Below are positions 52,660 to 61,014 of a stretch of 64,000 nucleotides of DNA, piece after piece. The stretch covers positions 352,855 through 416,854 of the forward strand of contig NZ_JAHBGB010000037.1 in assembly GCF_018390555.1 (NCBI RefSeq), written 5' to 3'. The translations under genes were made by a program, and so were the position numbers. Source of the DNA: Ancylobacter oerskovii. GTDB taxonomy: Bacteria; Pseudomonadota; Alphaproteobacteria; Rhizobiales; Xanthobacteraceae. Numbering within the stretch: position 1 is the stretch's first letter; every line of letters starts with the position of its first letter. The notes beneath the pieces were generated by a model that was given only the letters and a program-made list of their open reading frames with translations, ran no database searches and had not been told where the DNA came from.

Positions 52660-52729
52660 GACGGTGTAGCTCAGCGAGGAGAGCACCCGGCTAGATCGGG
52701 AGGCCGCTGGTGCGAGGCCAGCCATCGAC
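52660..52729 (+). tRNA. degenerate tRNA-like element
   Basis: GACGGTG-TA-GCTC...GAGC gives acceptor and D-arm; a 4-bp anticodon stem CCCG/CGGG holds the loop GCTAGAT; the T-arm is GCTGG-TGCGAGG-CCAGC; the 3' strand CATCGAC pairs six of seven with the 5' strand. The T-loop lacks TTC, and position 33 would not be T, so a working tRNA is doubtful. Possibly a decaying phage tRNA or a tRNA mimic. Confidence 0.4.
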
Positions 52730-52747
52730 CCGCGTCGATCCAGTTCA

Positions 52748-52823
52748 TCCGAGGTAGCTCAGACGGTAGAGCGCCGCGTTGAAGGCGCGGGCGTCGGCGG
52801 TTCGAGCCCGCCCCTCGGGACCA
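52748..52823 (+). tRNA. tRNA-Phe (GAA), phage-encoded
   Basis: Perfect cloverleaf: acceptor TCCGAGG/CCTCGGG (first pair T-G), D-arm GCTC-AGACGGTA-GAGC, anticodon arm CCGCG-TTGAAGG-CGCGG (anticodon GAA), T-arm GGCGG-TTCGAGC-CCGCC, and encoded CCA. 76 nt. It lies between the early and late regions of the element. Confidence 0.92.
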
Positions 52824-52829
52824 GTTCCT

Positions 52830-52974
52830 GACGAAGCCTGTAGCTCAGGCGGCACGTAGCTTTCGGGCGTGTGGCGCTCCCCCGAGCCGAGAACGGAGGG
52901 CAAGCCCGCGAATTGACGCGGCATCGTCTAGCCGGGCGTAGCGCCCCGGCCGTCAGGAAGCGGATTCTAGACGA
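52830..52974 (+). other. structured tRNA-like remnants
   Basis: CCTGTAGCTCAGGCGG at about 52,837 resembles a D-arm without a matching 3' part. Further on TCGTCTAG (52924-52931) pairs perfectly with CTAGACGA (52967-52974), enclosing a GC-rich hairpin CCGGGCG-TAG-CGCCCCGG; TCGTCTAG is reminiscent of a tRNA-Glu start. These look like eroded tRNA genes; the last one overlaps the end of the next gene. Confidence 0.35.
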
Positions 52975-53222
52975 GGGAAGGCGGCAGCGTACTTCATGGC
53001 GAAGTGAGCCACGGGCCGTAGCGCCAAACTAGCATCGCCACGCTCGACCGCGAGCTCAAGCGAAATGCGCTCAAGGGCCAGAACGTGGATATGTCGCAGC
53101 CGCGTCTTCCCTGTCTCGATGTCGACAAGTGCCCGCTGGGTGATCCCCAGCATGCCGGCGAGTTCGTTCTGTGTGAGGCCCCACTTCTTGCGAAGGCCGG
53201 CCACCGCGCTGTTGCTTTCCAA
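52953..53222 (-). CDS. XRE-family transcriptional regulator
   Basis: 89 residues. LRKKWGLTQNELAGMLGITQRALVDIETGKTRLRHIHVLALERISLELAV is a clean Cro/CI-type helix-turn-helix. Single minus-strand gene between the tRNA and the late genes. The region upstream (53,223-53,470) is full of inverted repeats, which may be its operators or the late promoter. Confidence 0.8.
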   Translation of the reverse strand: MESNSAVAGLRKKWGLTQNELAGMLGITQRALVDIETGKTRLRHIHVLALERISLELAVERGDASLALRPVAHFAMKYAAAFPRLESAS

Positions 53223-53292
53223 GGCTTTGCCTCCTATCTTCCATCGGGAACCGGGACCGCATTCGCGCGGCCCCGGCCCCTCCGGACTAGAA

Positions 53293-53321
53293 GGAGATGG
53301 AGAGTACCAGTCTCCATCTCC
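53293..53321. repeat. 11-bp perfect inverted repeat upstream of the late region
   Basis: GGAGATGGAGA/TCTCCATCTCC with a 7-nt spacer. Nearby are GAGAGT/ACTCTC, a GAGAATTCTC palindrome and the pair TTCTTCAC/GTGAAGAA (53,410-53,455). Operator, terminator or RNA-structure roles are all possible. Confidence 0.6.
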
Positions 53322-53469
53322 CCCACCGGAGATCGATAGAGAGTTTGACTCTCATGCTCGGTCTCCGTAGTGCGTCAGGCACAATCATCTGACATGATCT
53401 TTATATGAAGTTTCTTCACTTAAAGCAAGAGAATTCTCGCTGTTGATGTGAAGAAAATACACTAAGGAG

Positions 53470-53498
53470 CCCGCCCGCACCCCGCGAGGCGGGTTTTT
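53470..53498 (+). terminator. rho-independent terminator
   Basis: CCCGCC/GGCGGG stem followed by TTTTT, 15 bp before the first late-region micro-gene. It may separate the early transcript from the late transcript. Confidence 0.65.
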
Positions 53499-53512
53499 CG
53501 TGTGGGTGCCGA

Positions 53513-53698
53513 ATGCTGCGCTTGCTCAAGTCGCTCTTCGCATGGCGGACAGTTCGAGATCAGGGTGTGTGGCTCTATCAGGAGAACGCGGTGACAGGCG
53601 CCCGCCGCGCCATACGTCAGAGGCACACAGTGTGGTCGCCCATCGATTTGGAGTGGCTTGAGGCCGGCACCGCGCATTACACGGTGATCGAGATCTGA
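53513..53698 (+). CDS. small late-region protein
   Basis: 61 residues, MLRLLKSLFAWRTVRDQGVW then RRAIRQRHTVWSPIDLEWLE and HYTVIEI. Basic, beta-rich. Couples to the next gene (TGATG). Unknown function. Confidence 0.55.
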   Translation: MLRLLKSLFAWRTVRDQGVWLYQENAVTGARRAIRQRHTVWSPIDLEWLEAGTAHYTVIEI

Positions 53699-53889
53699 TG
53701 ACCCGCTTCAAGGAATGGCTGACTGAGGTTGAGCGGCGTCTGGCGTCTGGCGTCTGGTGGCCGGGTGAGGTTTGCCTGATGTCGGACGTGGGGTTGGCCG
53801 TGCTCGGGTGTGCGTGGATTGGCCTCGTCTTCGCGTGGCTGGTCGTGCTGCCGACCATCGGCCTGCTTTGGTGCTTCGGCTGGATCTGA
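53698..53889 (+). CDS. small membrane protein
   Basis: 63 residues with a hydrophobic C-terminal half (VGLAVLGCAWIGLVFAWLVVL followed by PTIGLLWCFGWI), one or two TM helices. A holin role can be imagined, but no endolysin is nearby, so it stays unassigned. Couples to the HNH gene (TGATG). Confidence 0.55.
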   Translation: MTRFKEWLTEVERRLASGVWWPGEVCLMSDVGLAVLGCAWIGLVFAWLVVLPTIGLLWCFGWI

Positions 53890-54206
53890 TGGCCTACCAT
53901 CGCGGCAGTGCCCGGCAGCGTGGCTACACCAGCCGGTGGGACAAGGCCCGCCTGACCTTCCTCGCAGAGCATCCTCTGTGCCGCATGTGTGAGGCGAGAG
54001 GTGAGGTGACAACTGCCGTGGTGGTCGATCACATCGAGCCCCACCGTGGCGATCAGCGCCTATTCTGGGACACGGACAATTGGCAGCCGCTCTGCGAGCC
54101 GCACCACAACAGCACGAAGCAACGTGAAGAGCATCGAGGCTTCGGCATCGGATCGGACCTGAGGGGCCGTCCCCTTGACCCAAAGCACCCTTGGAACAGG
54201 GCGTGA
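53889..54206 (+). CDS. HNH endonuclease of the packaging module
   Basis: 105 residues. FLAEHPLCRMCEARGEVTTAVVVDHIEPHRGDQRLFWDTDNWQPLCEPHHNSTK is the HNH core (Cys pair, DHIxPH, LCxxHHxxKT-like). In HK97-type phages this nuclease sits before terS and works with the terminase at cos cleavage; the same order is seen here. Confidence 0.9.
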   Translation: MAYHRGSARQRGYTSRWDKARLTFLAEHPLCRMCEARGEVTTAVVVDHIEPHRGDQRLFWDTDNWQPLCEPHHNSTKQREEHRGFGIGSDLRGRPLDPKHPWNRA

Positions 54207-54339
54207 CGGATCGGTCCAAAGGGGAGGGGGAGGGGCAAAACCTCCAGGCCCTGGGGGCACGGACCGGCCGGGGCCCCTTCATTCGCACTGAGACCAGTTT
54301 CAGAACAAAAAGTTGGGCCCACCCTAAAGGGTGATCTGC
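54207..54339 (+). other. candidate cos region between HNH and terS
   Basis: No gene. Contains the G-run AAAGGGGAGGGGGAGGGGCA followed by AAACCTCCAGGCCCTGGGGG and CACGGACCGGCCGGGGCCCC. A G-rich run, a CT-rich step and a GC-rich dyad between the HNH nuclease and small terminase genes is the usual look of a 3'-overhang cos site in HK97-like phages. The exact cut position is not deducible. Confidence 0.5.
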
Positions 54340-54774
54340 ATGAACGTGATCGACGGCACCGGCCAGATCGTGCCGGAACCGCACTGGCGGATGCTGCTCA
54401 CCGACGATCTGGAGATCGACGCGGCGACCGAATATTGGCGCGCCGTCACCACCGAACTGCGCGAGCGCAACCTGCTGGCGCCGGCAAATCGCCATGCCAT
54501 TCAGCGCCTGGTGCTGGCCTATGTGATCTATGACCGCTCGGTGCGGGATGTCGCTGAGAATGGCGCCGTGACGAAGCCGAAACGCGGCAACCCCAAGGCC
54601 ATCGCTCGGGTGAGCCCGCATTTCACGGCCATGCGCGAGGCTGCGAATGACGCGGCAACGCTGGAGGCGGAACTGGGGCTCTCGCCCCGCCGCCGCGGCG
54701 CCGTGACGAAGGTCGAGCGGAAGGCGAGGGCCGCCCGTGCGTCGGACGAGTTCAAGGGAAAAGCTGCCGGATGA
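54340..54774 (+). CDS. terminase small subunit (P27-type)
   Basis: 144 residues from ATG 54340 (the frame starts at GTG 54331). AATEYWRAVTTELRERNLLAPANRHAIQRLVLAYVIYDR and NPKAIARVSPHFTAMREAANDAATLEAELGLSPRRRGAV match P27-family small terminases that recognise the packaging site. Overlaps terL by 38 bases. Confidence 0.85.
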   Translation: MNVIDGTGQIVPEPHWRMLLTDDLEIDAATEYWRAVTTELRERNLLAPANRHAIQRLVLAYVIYDRSVRDVAENGAVTKPKRGNPKAIARVSPHFTAMREAANDAATLEAELGLSPRRRGAVTKVERKARAARASDEFKGKAAG

Positions 54775-56587
54775 TCCGACGACCCGCTGGGCGCGGGACG
54801 CGGTAGACGGCAGGATCATCGTTGGCGAAATCGTGGCGGCGGCAGCTGAGCGACATTTGCGCGATATCGTCGACGGCGGCCGAGGCCTTCACTGGGTGCC
54901 GGAGAAGGCCGGCCGGGCGCTGCGGTTCTTCCCTGCCATGCTGCCGATCACCGCCGGCGCGATGGCCGGCCAGCCCTTCCACCCGCTGCCGTGGCATGTC
55001 TTCGGCGCCGGGTGTCTGTTCGGCTGGCGCAAGGACAGCGGCCGGATGCGATTCCGCTCCGCATGGTTCGAGACCGGCAAGGGACAGGCGAAGTCGCCGT
55101 TCATGGCGGCGATCGGCCTTTACCTGATGGGCTGGTACGGCGTGCCGCGCGCCGAGGTCTATTCGATCGGCCAGGACCGGGCGACGGCCAATGTGCTGTT
55201 CAAGGACGCGGTGGCGATGTGCCGGGCGCCGACGCCCGGGCAGGAAGACGAGCCGGAGGAGATCCGCGAGACGCTGGAGAACGCCGGCGACGTCCTGATC
55301 CGTGGCGAGGGCGACAATGCCTGGAAGATCGAGCACCCGGCGAGCGGCTCGAAATTTCAGTCCCTGGCAAATGGCGAGGCGATCAGCGGCCCGCGCCCGA
55401 TCGCCGTGCTGGCAGACGAGATCCACGAGTTCAAGTCGAACCACTCGATTGAGACCTGGAAGCGCGCCATCGCCAAGATGCCGGGGGATGCGCTCATGCT
55501 GCTCGGCACCAACACGCCGGCCTCGGACCAGATCGTCGGGACGAACTATTCGGAGTTCTACCAGAAGGTTGCCCGCGGCGAGATCAAGGACGACGAGGCG
55601 TTCGCCTTCATCGCCCGGGTCGACAAGAAGGACCGGGAGACGGTGTTCGACAACCCGGCTTGCTGGCGCAAAGCGCTGCCGGCGCTGGGCATCACCTTCC
55701 CGGAAGAGAATATCCTCGGCGAGGTGAACACCGCGCGGGTGCTGCTCTCAACGGCCCAGTCGGTCAAGCGGCTGTATTTCGGCATTCCGATCGGCGCGAC
55801 CGAGTTCTGGATTGCCGAAGAGGCATGGTCCGCCGTCCAAGGGGTAATCGACGAGGCAAAGGTGAAGGGCCGGCGGTGCTGGCTCAGTCTCGACCTGTCG
55901 AAGAAGAACGACCTGACGGCGCTCAGCATCTGCTGGGAGGACGAGGACGGGCACCTCTGGGTGCGGACCTTCTATTGGACGACCAAGGACGGCATCGGCG
56001 ATCGGTCGAAGGCGGACAACACGCCCTATGACAAGTGGGCGCTGGAACCGGAGGCGACGCGGCTCGCCGCCGTTTCTGGCGCTGTGATCGACAAGACTTT
56101 CGTGGCGGCGAAGGTTGCCGAGATCTGCGCTTCGAATGACGTCCAGTTCTTGGCCTTCGACCCGGCTGGCATCGCGGACTTCATCGCCGCCTGCGAGCAG
56201 ATCGGCTTCCCGGTTTGGCGGTGGGAAGGGCCCGACAAGCCAGAAGGCGCGGGACTTAAGATCGTGAGTCACGCACAGGGAAAGCTGGTGCGGTTCGAAG
56301 ACAAGCAGCTGACGATGCCGCGCTCGATCGAGCGGCTGGAAGACAGGATTCTCAACAGGTCGATCACGATCGAAGCGTCGCCTGTGACCTACAACTGTGC
56401 GGCCAACGCTCACATCGATAGTGACGGCCAAGAGAACCGGGCCTTCGACAAGAAGCGATCGAGGGGAAGGATTGACGGCATGGTCACGATCGCGATGGCC
56501 GTTGGTGCCGCCGACAATGAGTTCGAAGTCGCTGAGCCGCCCGTTTCGCCCTGGGATGACCCTGAGTTTAGCCTGGTGGCCTCATGA
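54737..56587 (+). CDS. terminase large subunit (HK97-type)
   Basis: 616 residues, start GTG 54737. The ATPase domain has the P-loop region AWFETGKGQAKSPFMAAIGLYL, Walker B IAVLADEIHE, and the coupling motif LLGTNTP. The C-terminal nuclease domain shows SLDLSKKNDLTAL, FLAFDPAGIADFI and SRGRIDGMVTIAMAVG with its acidic metal ligands. It drives DNA packaging into the prohead. No frameshift. Confidence 0.93.
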   Translation: MRRTSSREKLPDDPTTRWARDAVDGRIIVGEIVAAAAERHLRDIVDGGRGLHWVPEKAGRALRFFPAMLPITAGAMAGQPFHPLPWHVFGAGCLFGWRKDSGRMRFRSAWFETGKGQAKSPFMAAIGLYLMGWYGVPRAEVYSIGQDRATANVLFKDAVAMCRAPTPGQEDEPEEIRETLENAGDVLIRGEGDNAWKIEHPASGSKFQSLANGEAISGPRPIAVLADEIHEFKSNHSIETWKRAIAKMPGDALMLLGTNTPASDQIVGTNYSEFYQKVARGEIKDDEAFAFIARVDKKDRETVFDNPACWRKALPALGITFPEENILGEVNTARVLLSTAQSVKRLYFGIPIGATEFWIAEEAWSAVQGVIDEAKVKGRRCWLSLDLSKKNDLTALSICWEDEDGHLWVRTFYWTTKDGIGDRSKADNTPYDKWALEPEATRLAAVSGAVIDKTFVAAKVAEICASNDVQFLAFDPAGIADFIAACEQIGFPVWRWEGPDKPEGAGLKIVSHAQGKLVRFEDKQLTMPRSIERLEDRILNRSITIEASPVTYNCAANAHIDSDGQENRAFDKKRSRGRIDGMVTIAMAVGAADNEFEVAEPPVSPWDDPEFSLVAS

Positions 56588-57876
56588 AATTGTTCGGCTT
56601 CGACATCCGTAGGGAGGAGCGCGCTGCTGTCGAGAATCCGGCCGTGCCGCTGAACAGTGCGGCCGCTTGGGCCTCACTTTTCCAGAGCTGGGGAGGAGGA
56701 AGCGGGGCAGGCGCTGCGGTAACCGTTGAGACCGCGCTAGGGGTTCCGGCGGTGTTCTCCGCCGTTTCATTCCTCTCCCGCACCATGGCGACCCTGCCGC
56801 TGCACGCCTATCGCCATACCGAGAAAGGGGCGACGCGGATCAAGGGTGGCATTCAAACCTTGATCCATGAAGCTCCGAATGCGGAATGGACGAGCTTCGA
56901 CTGGCGCGAATATCTGTTCTGGCAGGCCTTTACCGAAGGCCGCGGCCTCTCGTGGATCGAGCGATCCGGGACCAACCTCGTCGGCATCTGGCCCATGGTG
57001 ACGGCCTGCACGACGATCCGGCTGCAAAACGGGAGGAAGACCTACGTCTATGCCGAAGAGGGCGTGCCGACGAAGACCTACCCGGCGAGCGACGTCATCG
57101 ACCTGCCGTTCGCGCTGAAGTCCGATCGCGTCACTGCCTACTCGCCGATCGACAAATGCCGGAACGCGATTGGGCTGGCTATCGCCATGGAGGCGTACGC
57201 CGGAAACTTCTTCAAAGGCGGTGGCGTGCCGCCGCTTGCGCTGGTGGGGCAACTCGGCACCGGCAACGAAGCCATCAAGCGCTCCATCAATGACGTGCAT
57301 CGCGCCATCGAAGTCGCCCGCTCGAGCAACAAGCCCATTTTCCCGTTGCCGGCGAGCTACGATCTGAAGCCTGTCGGCATCGACCCGGAAAAGGGGCAGA
57401 TGGGCGAGGCCCGTCTGATGCAGATTCAGGAGATCGCCCGGGCTTTCCAACTGCCGCCGGTGTTCCTGCAGGACCTCTCGAAAGGGACATTCGCCAACAC
57501 CGAGCAGCAAGATCTGTTCTTCGTGAAGCACCTCATCGGTCAATGGGCGAAGAAGTTCGAACAGCAGATGAACCTGAAGCTGTTCGGGCAGCGCAATAGC
57601 GGGCGCTACGTCGAACACAATCTGGACGGCCTCCAGCGCGGGGACTTCAAGAGCCGCATCGAGGGTCTGGCTCGCGCGATCCAGACCGCGCAAATGACGC
57701 CGGATGAGGCGAGGGCGCTGGAGAACCGACCCGCGCATTCCAATCCGGCCGCCAAGGAATTGCTGGTGCAGGGCGCGACCGTTGTTCTCGGCTCCTCGCC
57801 ACCGGCCGGACACAACGGCGGGCCACCGCTCGACGATCCGCCGAAGGACGGACAGGAAAATGACGCAGAAGCCTGA
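56584..57876 (+). CDS. portal protein (HK97 family)
   Basis: 430 residues. Typical features: ALGVPAVFSAVSFLSRTMATLPLHAYRH, EWTSFDWREYLFWQAFTEGRGLSWIER, GNFFKGGGVPPLALVGQLG and RAFQLPPVFLQDLSKGTFANTEQQDLFFVKHLI. Forms the 12-mer ring at the head vertex. Couples to terL (ATGA) and overlaps the protease gene by 17 bases. Confidence 0.95.
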   Translation: MKLFGFDIRREERAAVENPAVPLNSAAAWASLFQSWGGGSGAGAAVTVETALGVPAVFSAVSFLSRTMATLPLHAYRHTEKGATRIKGGIQTLIHEAPNAEWTSFDWREYLFWQAFTEGRGLSWIERSGTNLVGIWPMVTACTTIRLQNGRKTYVYAEEGVPTKTYPASDVIDLPFALKSDRVTAYSPIDKCRNAIGLAIAMEAYAGNFFKGGGVPPLALVGQLGTGNEAIKRSINDVHRAIEVARSSNKPIFPLPASYDLKPVGIDPEKGQMGEARLMQIQEIARAFQLPPVFLQDLSKGTFANTEQQDLFFVKHLIGQWAKKFEQQMNLKLFGQRNSGRYVEHNLDGLQRGDFKSRIEGLARAIQTAQMTPDEARALENRPAHSNPAAKELLVQGATVVLGSSPPAGHNGGPPLDDPPKDGQENDAEA

Positions 57877-58459
57877 GGCGGAGCAGCGATCTCACGTTCA
57901 AGCCCTCGAGCATCGGGCGGATGGCGACACCATGACAGTCGCCGGCTATGCGGCGGTCTTTGGAGAGACCACCGACATCGGCGGATATTTCCGCGAGGTG
58001 ATCGCCCGCGGAGCCTTCGCTGAGACACTGCAGACGGCGGACGTGCTCGCCTATTTCGATCACGATAGTGGGCGGGTGCTTGGCCGATCGTCTGCCGGCA
58101 CTCTCAGGCTGGTCGAAGACAGCAAGGGGCTCGCCGTCGAGATCGACCTTCCCGACACCTCGGATGGTCGCGACGTGCGCACGTTGATCGAGCGAGGCGA
58201 CATCAAAGGCATGTCGTTCGGCTTCATGGTGACGCGTCAGGAATGGGATGAGACCGGCGCGATCCCGACGCGCACCATCAAGGAAGTCGTGCTTCGTGAG
58301 GTTTCAATCGTTTCGGAACCTGCCTATGACGGCACCTCGATAGCGCTTCGCAGCCTCGATGAGGCGAGGCGGGATCGTCGCCACAGCAATTTCAGCGCCG
58401 CCGCTCGCCGCGTCGGCATGAAGGTCACCCTTGATCTCCGATCGAGGAGTAAAGCGTAG
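57860..58459 (+). CDS. HK97-type prohead protease
   Basis: 199 residues from ATG 57860. MTVAGYAAVFGETTDIGGYFREVIARGAF at the start, catalytic His in VLAYFDHDSGRVLGRS and catalytic Ser in GDIKGMSFGFMV. Matures the capsid by cleaving the capsid protein's N-terminal scaffold domain. Confidence 0.93.
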   Translation: MTQKPEAEQRSHVQALEHRADGDTMTVAGYAAVFGETTDIGGYFREVIARGAFAETLQTADVLAYFDHDSGRVLGRSSAGTLRLVEDSKGLAVEIDLPDTSDGRDVRTLIERGDIKGMSFGFMVTRQEWDETGAIPTRTIKEVVLREVSIVSEPAYDGTSIALRSLDEARRDRRHSNFSAAARRVGMKVTLDLRSRSKA

Positions 58460-58489
58460 GCGCTCGCCTCCGCCCAATCCCCCATCACG

Positions 58490-58512
58490 GGCCCGCTCAC
58501 GCGGGCCTTTTT
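58490..58512 (+). terminator. terminator hairpin between protease and capsid genes
   Basis: Stem GGCCCGC/GCGGGCC with loop TCAC and a TTTTT tail, 10 bp before the capsid ribosome binding site. It may limit read-through from the protease gene. Confidence 0.75.
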
Positions 58513-58527
58513 CATGAGGAGTTGGCT

Positions 58528-59772
58528 ATGCCGACTATCGTCGAACTGCGCGAGCGCCAGGCCGTCATTACCGCCGAAGCTCGCGAGCGCCTGGACCTGA
58601 TCACCGCCGAAACCGACGAAGCACGCGTGCGCGAGCTGGAGAGCCAGCATGACGCCGCCATGGCGGAATTCGATCGGCTCGATGTGCAGATCCGCCGCGA
58701 GGAGCAGGTCGCGGAAATGGAGCGCCGCGCCGAAGAAGAGCGTGTTCGCCAGCGTCCGAGCGGCGGCGATCGCACCGTTCCTGCCGGTGGCGGTGGTGAG
58801 CAGCGGACCTACGAGCAGGCGTTCAACGAATATCTGCGCCGCGGCATCGAGGGCATCGACGATGCCGACCGCGGCCTCATCCGCGAGCATCGCGCCCAGG
58901 GCACGACCACGGATGGCGCCGGCGGCTACACGGTGCCCACCGGCTTCGTCGGCGAGCTGATCAAGTCCCTGAAGGCATGGGGCCCGATGCTCGACCCGGG
59001 CGTGACCCGGGAGCTGATGACCGCGAGCGGCAACCAGCTGGAGATCCCGGCTCTCAACGACACGTCCAACATGGGCGTCCGACTGGCCGAGAACACCGCC
59101 GCGACGAGCGAGGGCGATCTGGCCTTCACCCAGAAGGTTCTCGACGCCTACAAATACTCGTCCGGGCCCATCCTGGTGTCGAACGAACTGCTGCAGGACA
59201 GCGCTCTGCCGTTCGAGCAGATCGTGCGCGATGCCATGGCCGAGCGTATCGCCCGCAAGGTCAATCTCGACCTGACGGTCGGCGATGGCACGGGCGATCC
59301 CAACGGCATCGTCACGGCTTCCGCCCTCGGCCGTACGTCGGTGGCGGCCGCTGCGATCACCTTCGACGAGATCATCGATCTCGTGCACTCGGTCGATCCT
59401 GCCTACCGCCAGAACGGCACCTGCCGCTTCATGTTCAACGACACCACCTTGGCGGTGCTGCGAAAGCTGAAGGACGGCGACGGCAACTATCTCTGGCAGC
59501 CGGCCGACGGCCGCAGCGGGGCGCCGGCGACCATCCTCGGCTATGGGTTCGTGATCAATCAGGCGGTGGATTCGATCGCTGCCGCCAAGAAGGTCATGCT
59601 CTTCGGCGACCTCAGCAAGTACGTGGTGCGTCGGGTGCGTGACTTCGCGGTCCGTCGCCTCGCTGAGCGTTATGCCGAGTTCGATCAGATCGGCTTCATC
59701 GGCTTCGGCCGGTACGACGGCGAACTGCTGGACGCTGCCGCCGTCAAGCACCTGATCACTGCCGCCTCGTGA
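58528..59772 (+). CDS. major capsid protein (HK97 fold)
   Basis: 414 residues from ATG 58528 (GAGGAG upstream). N-terminal delta/scaffold coiled coil (about 1-80: RELESQHDAAMAEFDRLDVQIRREEQVAEMERRAEEE), a cleavage region near residue 90-110, then the capsid domain: TTTDGAGGYTVPTGFVGELI, NQLEIPALNDTS, YKYSSGPILVSNELLQDS, LTVGDGTGDPNGIVTA and the C-terminal VVRRVRDFAVRRLAERYAEFDQIGFIGF. Complete. Confidence 0.95.
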   Translation: MPTIVELRERQAVITAEARERLDLITAETDEARVRELESQHDAAMAEFDRLDVQIRREEQVAEMERRAEEERVRQRPSGGDRTVPAGGGGEQRTYEQAFNEYLRRGIEGIDDADRGLIREHRAQGTTTDGAGGYTVPTGFVGELIKSLKAWGPMLDPGVTRELMTASGNQLEIPALNDTSNMGVRLAENTAATSEGDLAFTQKVLDAYKYSSGPILVSNELLQDSALPFEQIVRDAMAERIARKVNLDLTVGDGTGDPNGIVTASALGRTSVAAAAITFDEIIDLVHSVDPAYRQNGTCRFMFNDTTLAVLRKLKDGDGNYLWQPADGRSGAPATILGYGFVINQAVDSIAAAKKVMLFGDLSKYVVRRVRDFAVRRLAERYAEFDQIGFIGFGRYDGELLDAAAVKHLITAAS

Positions 59773-59825
59773 TCCATCGCGACGGGGCGGACTCGTGTCC
59801 GCCCCTCGCTCCAGGAGGATCTCCC

Positions 59826-60008
59826 ATGAAGATCAAGATGCTTACGAGCCTGGCAGGAGTCGGCTTCGCGCTGGCGCCGGGCGACGAGACGGACCGCTTC
59901 CCCGATGCAGAGGCGCGTCGGATGGTCGAGGCTGGTTATGCCGTGCCCGTCGCCGAAGAGAAGCGTGAAATCGCTACCCGGAAGCCGGCCCCTGAGAAGC
60001 GTGGCTGA
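59826..60008 (+). CDS. small head-region protein
   Basis: 60 residues, MKIKMLTSLAGVGFALAPGD then ETDRFPDAEARRMVEAGYAV. Short proteins of this form (rim of a Rossmann-like DUF) are common right after the HK97-type capsid gene. No function known. One-base overlap with the connector gene (TGATG). Confidence 0.7.
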   Translation: MKIKMLTSLAGVGFALAPGDETDRFPDAEARRMVEAGYAVPVAEEKREIATRKPAPEKRG

Positions 60009-60640
60009 TGTGGTATCCTTCAAAAGTCATCGCACCGCCCGCGGCTGAGCCGATCAGCCTGGCTCTCGCCAAGCAGCAGTGCGGGATTCCGGTCAACGAG
60101 ACGGGGCGGGACGCTGAACTGACGGCGGCTATTGCCGGCGCCCGGGGGCTTGTCGAGAAGGTGTGCGGCATCCGCCTCGTGACGCAGACCGTCGACATGG
60201 TGTGCGACGGCTTCTGCGACCTCAGGGCCCTGCCGGACGCCCCGTTACAGTCAGTCACCTCGATCACCTATCTCGACACGGAAGGCGCCCCCCAGACGGT
60301 CCCGACGGCGGTCTATGAGGGCCGCCTCGATGGTTTGGAGCCGTCGATTGTGCTGGCGCATGGCAAGCAGTGGCCAACCACTCGCCGAGGCTCCCGGATC
60401 ACGATCAAGGCTGTGGCGGGTTATGGCCTTGCCGCTGACGTGCCGCCGGATCTCGTGTCGGCCATGCTGCTGAAGATTGGATCGGCGATGAGCATGTCGG
60501 GCAAGGACATGCTGGTCCGCAGCGTTGAGGTGCACGACGTCGCGACCCGCCAGTATGGCGGGATCGTCGATGTCACAGCCTCCATGGACCGGGCCTTCTT
60601 GGCGCTGCTCGCCAACTACCAGCGAGGACTTCTGGCATGA
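60008..60640 (+). CDS. head-tail connector protein (gp6-like)
   Basis: 210 residues. PISLALAKQQCGIPVNETGRDAELTAAIAGARGLVEKVCGIRLVTQT is the helical gp6/DnaA-like connector fold; PLQSVTSITYLDTEGAPQTVP and PPDLVSAMLLKIGSAM follow as in other members. It forms the ring below the portal. Couples to the next gene (ATGA). Confidence 0.85.
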   Translation: MWYPSKVIAPPAAEPISLALAKQQCGIPVNETGRDAELTAAIAGARGLVEKVCGIRLVTQTVDMVCDGFCDLRALPDAPLQSVTSITYLDTEGAPQTVPTAVYEGRLDGLEPSIVLAHGKQWPTTRRGSRITIKAVAGYGLAADVPPDLVSAMLLKIGSAMSMSGKDMLVRSVEVHDVATRQYGGIVDVTASMDRAFLALLANYQRGLLA

Positions 60641-61014
60641 CACCTGCCGAGATCATCGCCGATCTGGACACCGCTTTGTCGCACTTCGGTGCGGATGCGG
60701 TGCTGCGTCGGGTGACATGGGCAGGCGGCAACTCGACCAATGACGATGTGACCGTGCGGATCCAGGCCCGGGGCTACACGCCTCGGGAGCTAACGGGGAA
60801 CATCGTCCAGGGCGATACCAAGGTGATTCTGTCGCCGACGCAGCTCGTTGCCGCCGGCTGGCCGACTGTTCCCCAGACAGACGGCACCGACGCGCGGGTG
60901 CCCAGGAAGGGCGACAAGCTCGTCATCGCTGGGCGCGTACGCAACGTCGAGGCGGCCGCGCCGATCTATGTCGGGGGCGAGCTCCTGCGGATCGAGATGC
61001 AGGTGAGGGGATAA
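60637..61014 (+). CDS. head closure/head-tail adaptor-like protein
   Basis: 125 residues: DLDTALSHFGADAVLRRVTW, a VTVRIQARGYTPRELTGNIVQGDTKVILSPTQL beta part and RVPRKGDKLVIAGRVRNVEAAAPIYVGGELLRIEMQVRG. Similar in size and place to the adaptor/closure protein after gp6. It is the last head gene; no tail gene follows. Confidence 0.7.
   Translation: MTPAEIIADLDTALSHFGADAVLRRVTWAGGNSTNDDVTVRIQARGYTPRELTGNIVQGDTKVILSPTQLVAAGWPTVPQTDGTDARVPRKGDKLVIAGRVRNVEAAAPIYVGGELLRIEMQVRG

Noticed and set aside
53698..53889. Holin assignment for the small membrane protein
   Set aside because: One or two TM helices alone are not enough and no endolysin or spanin gene is near.
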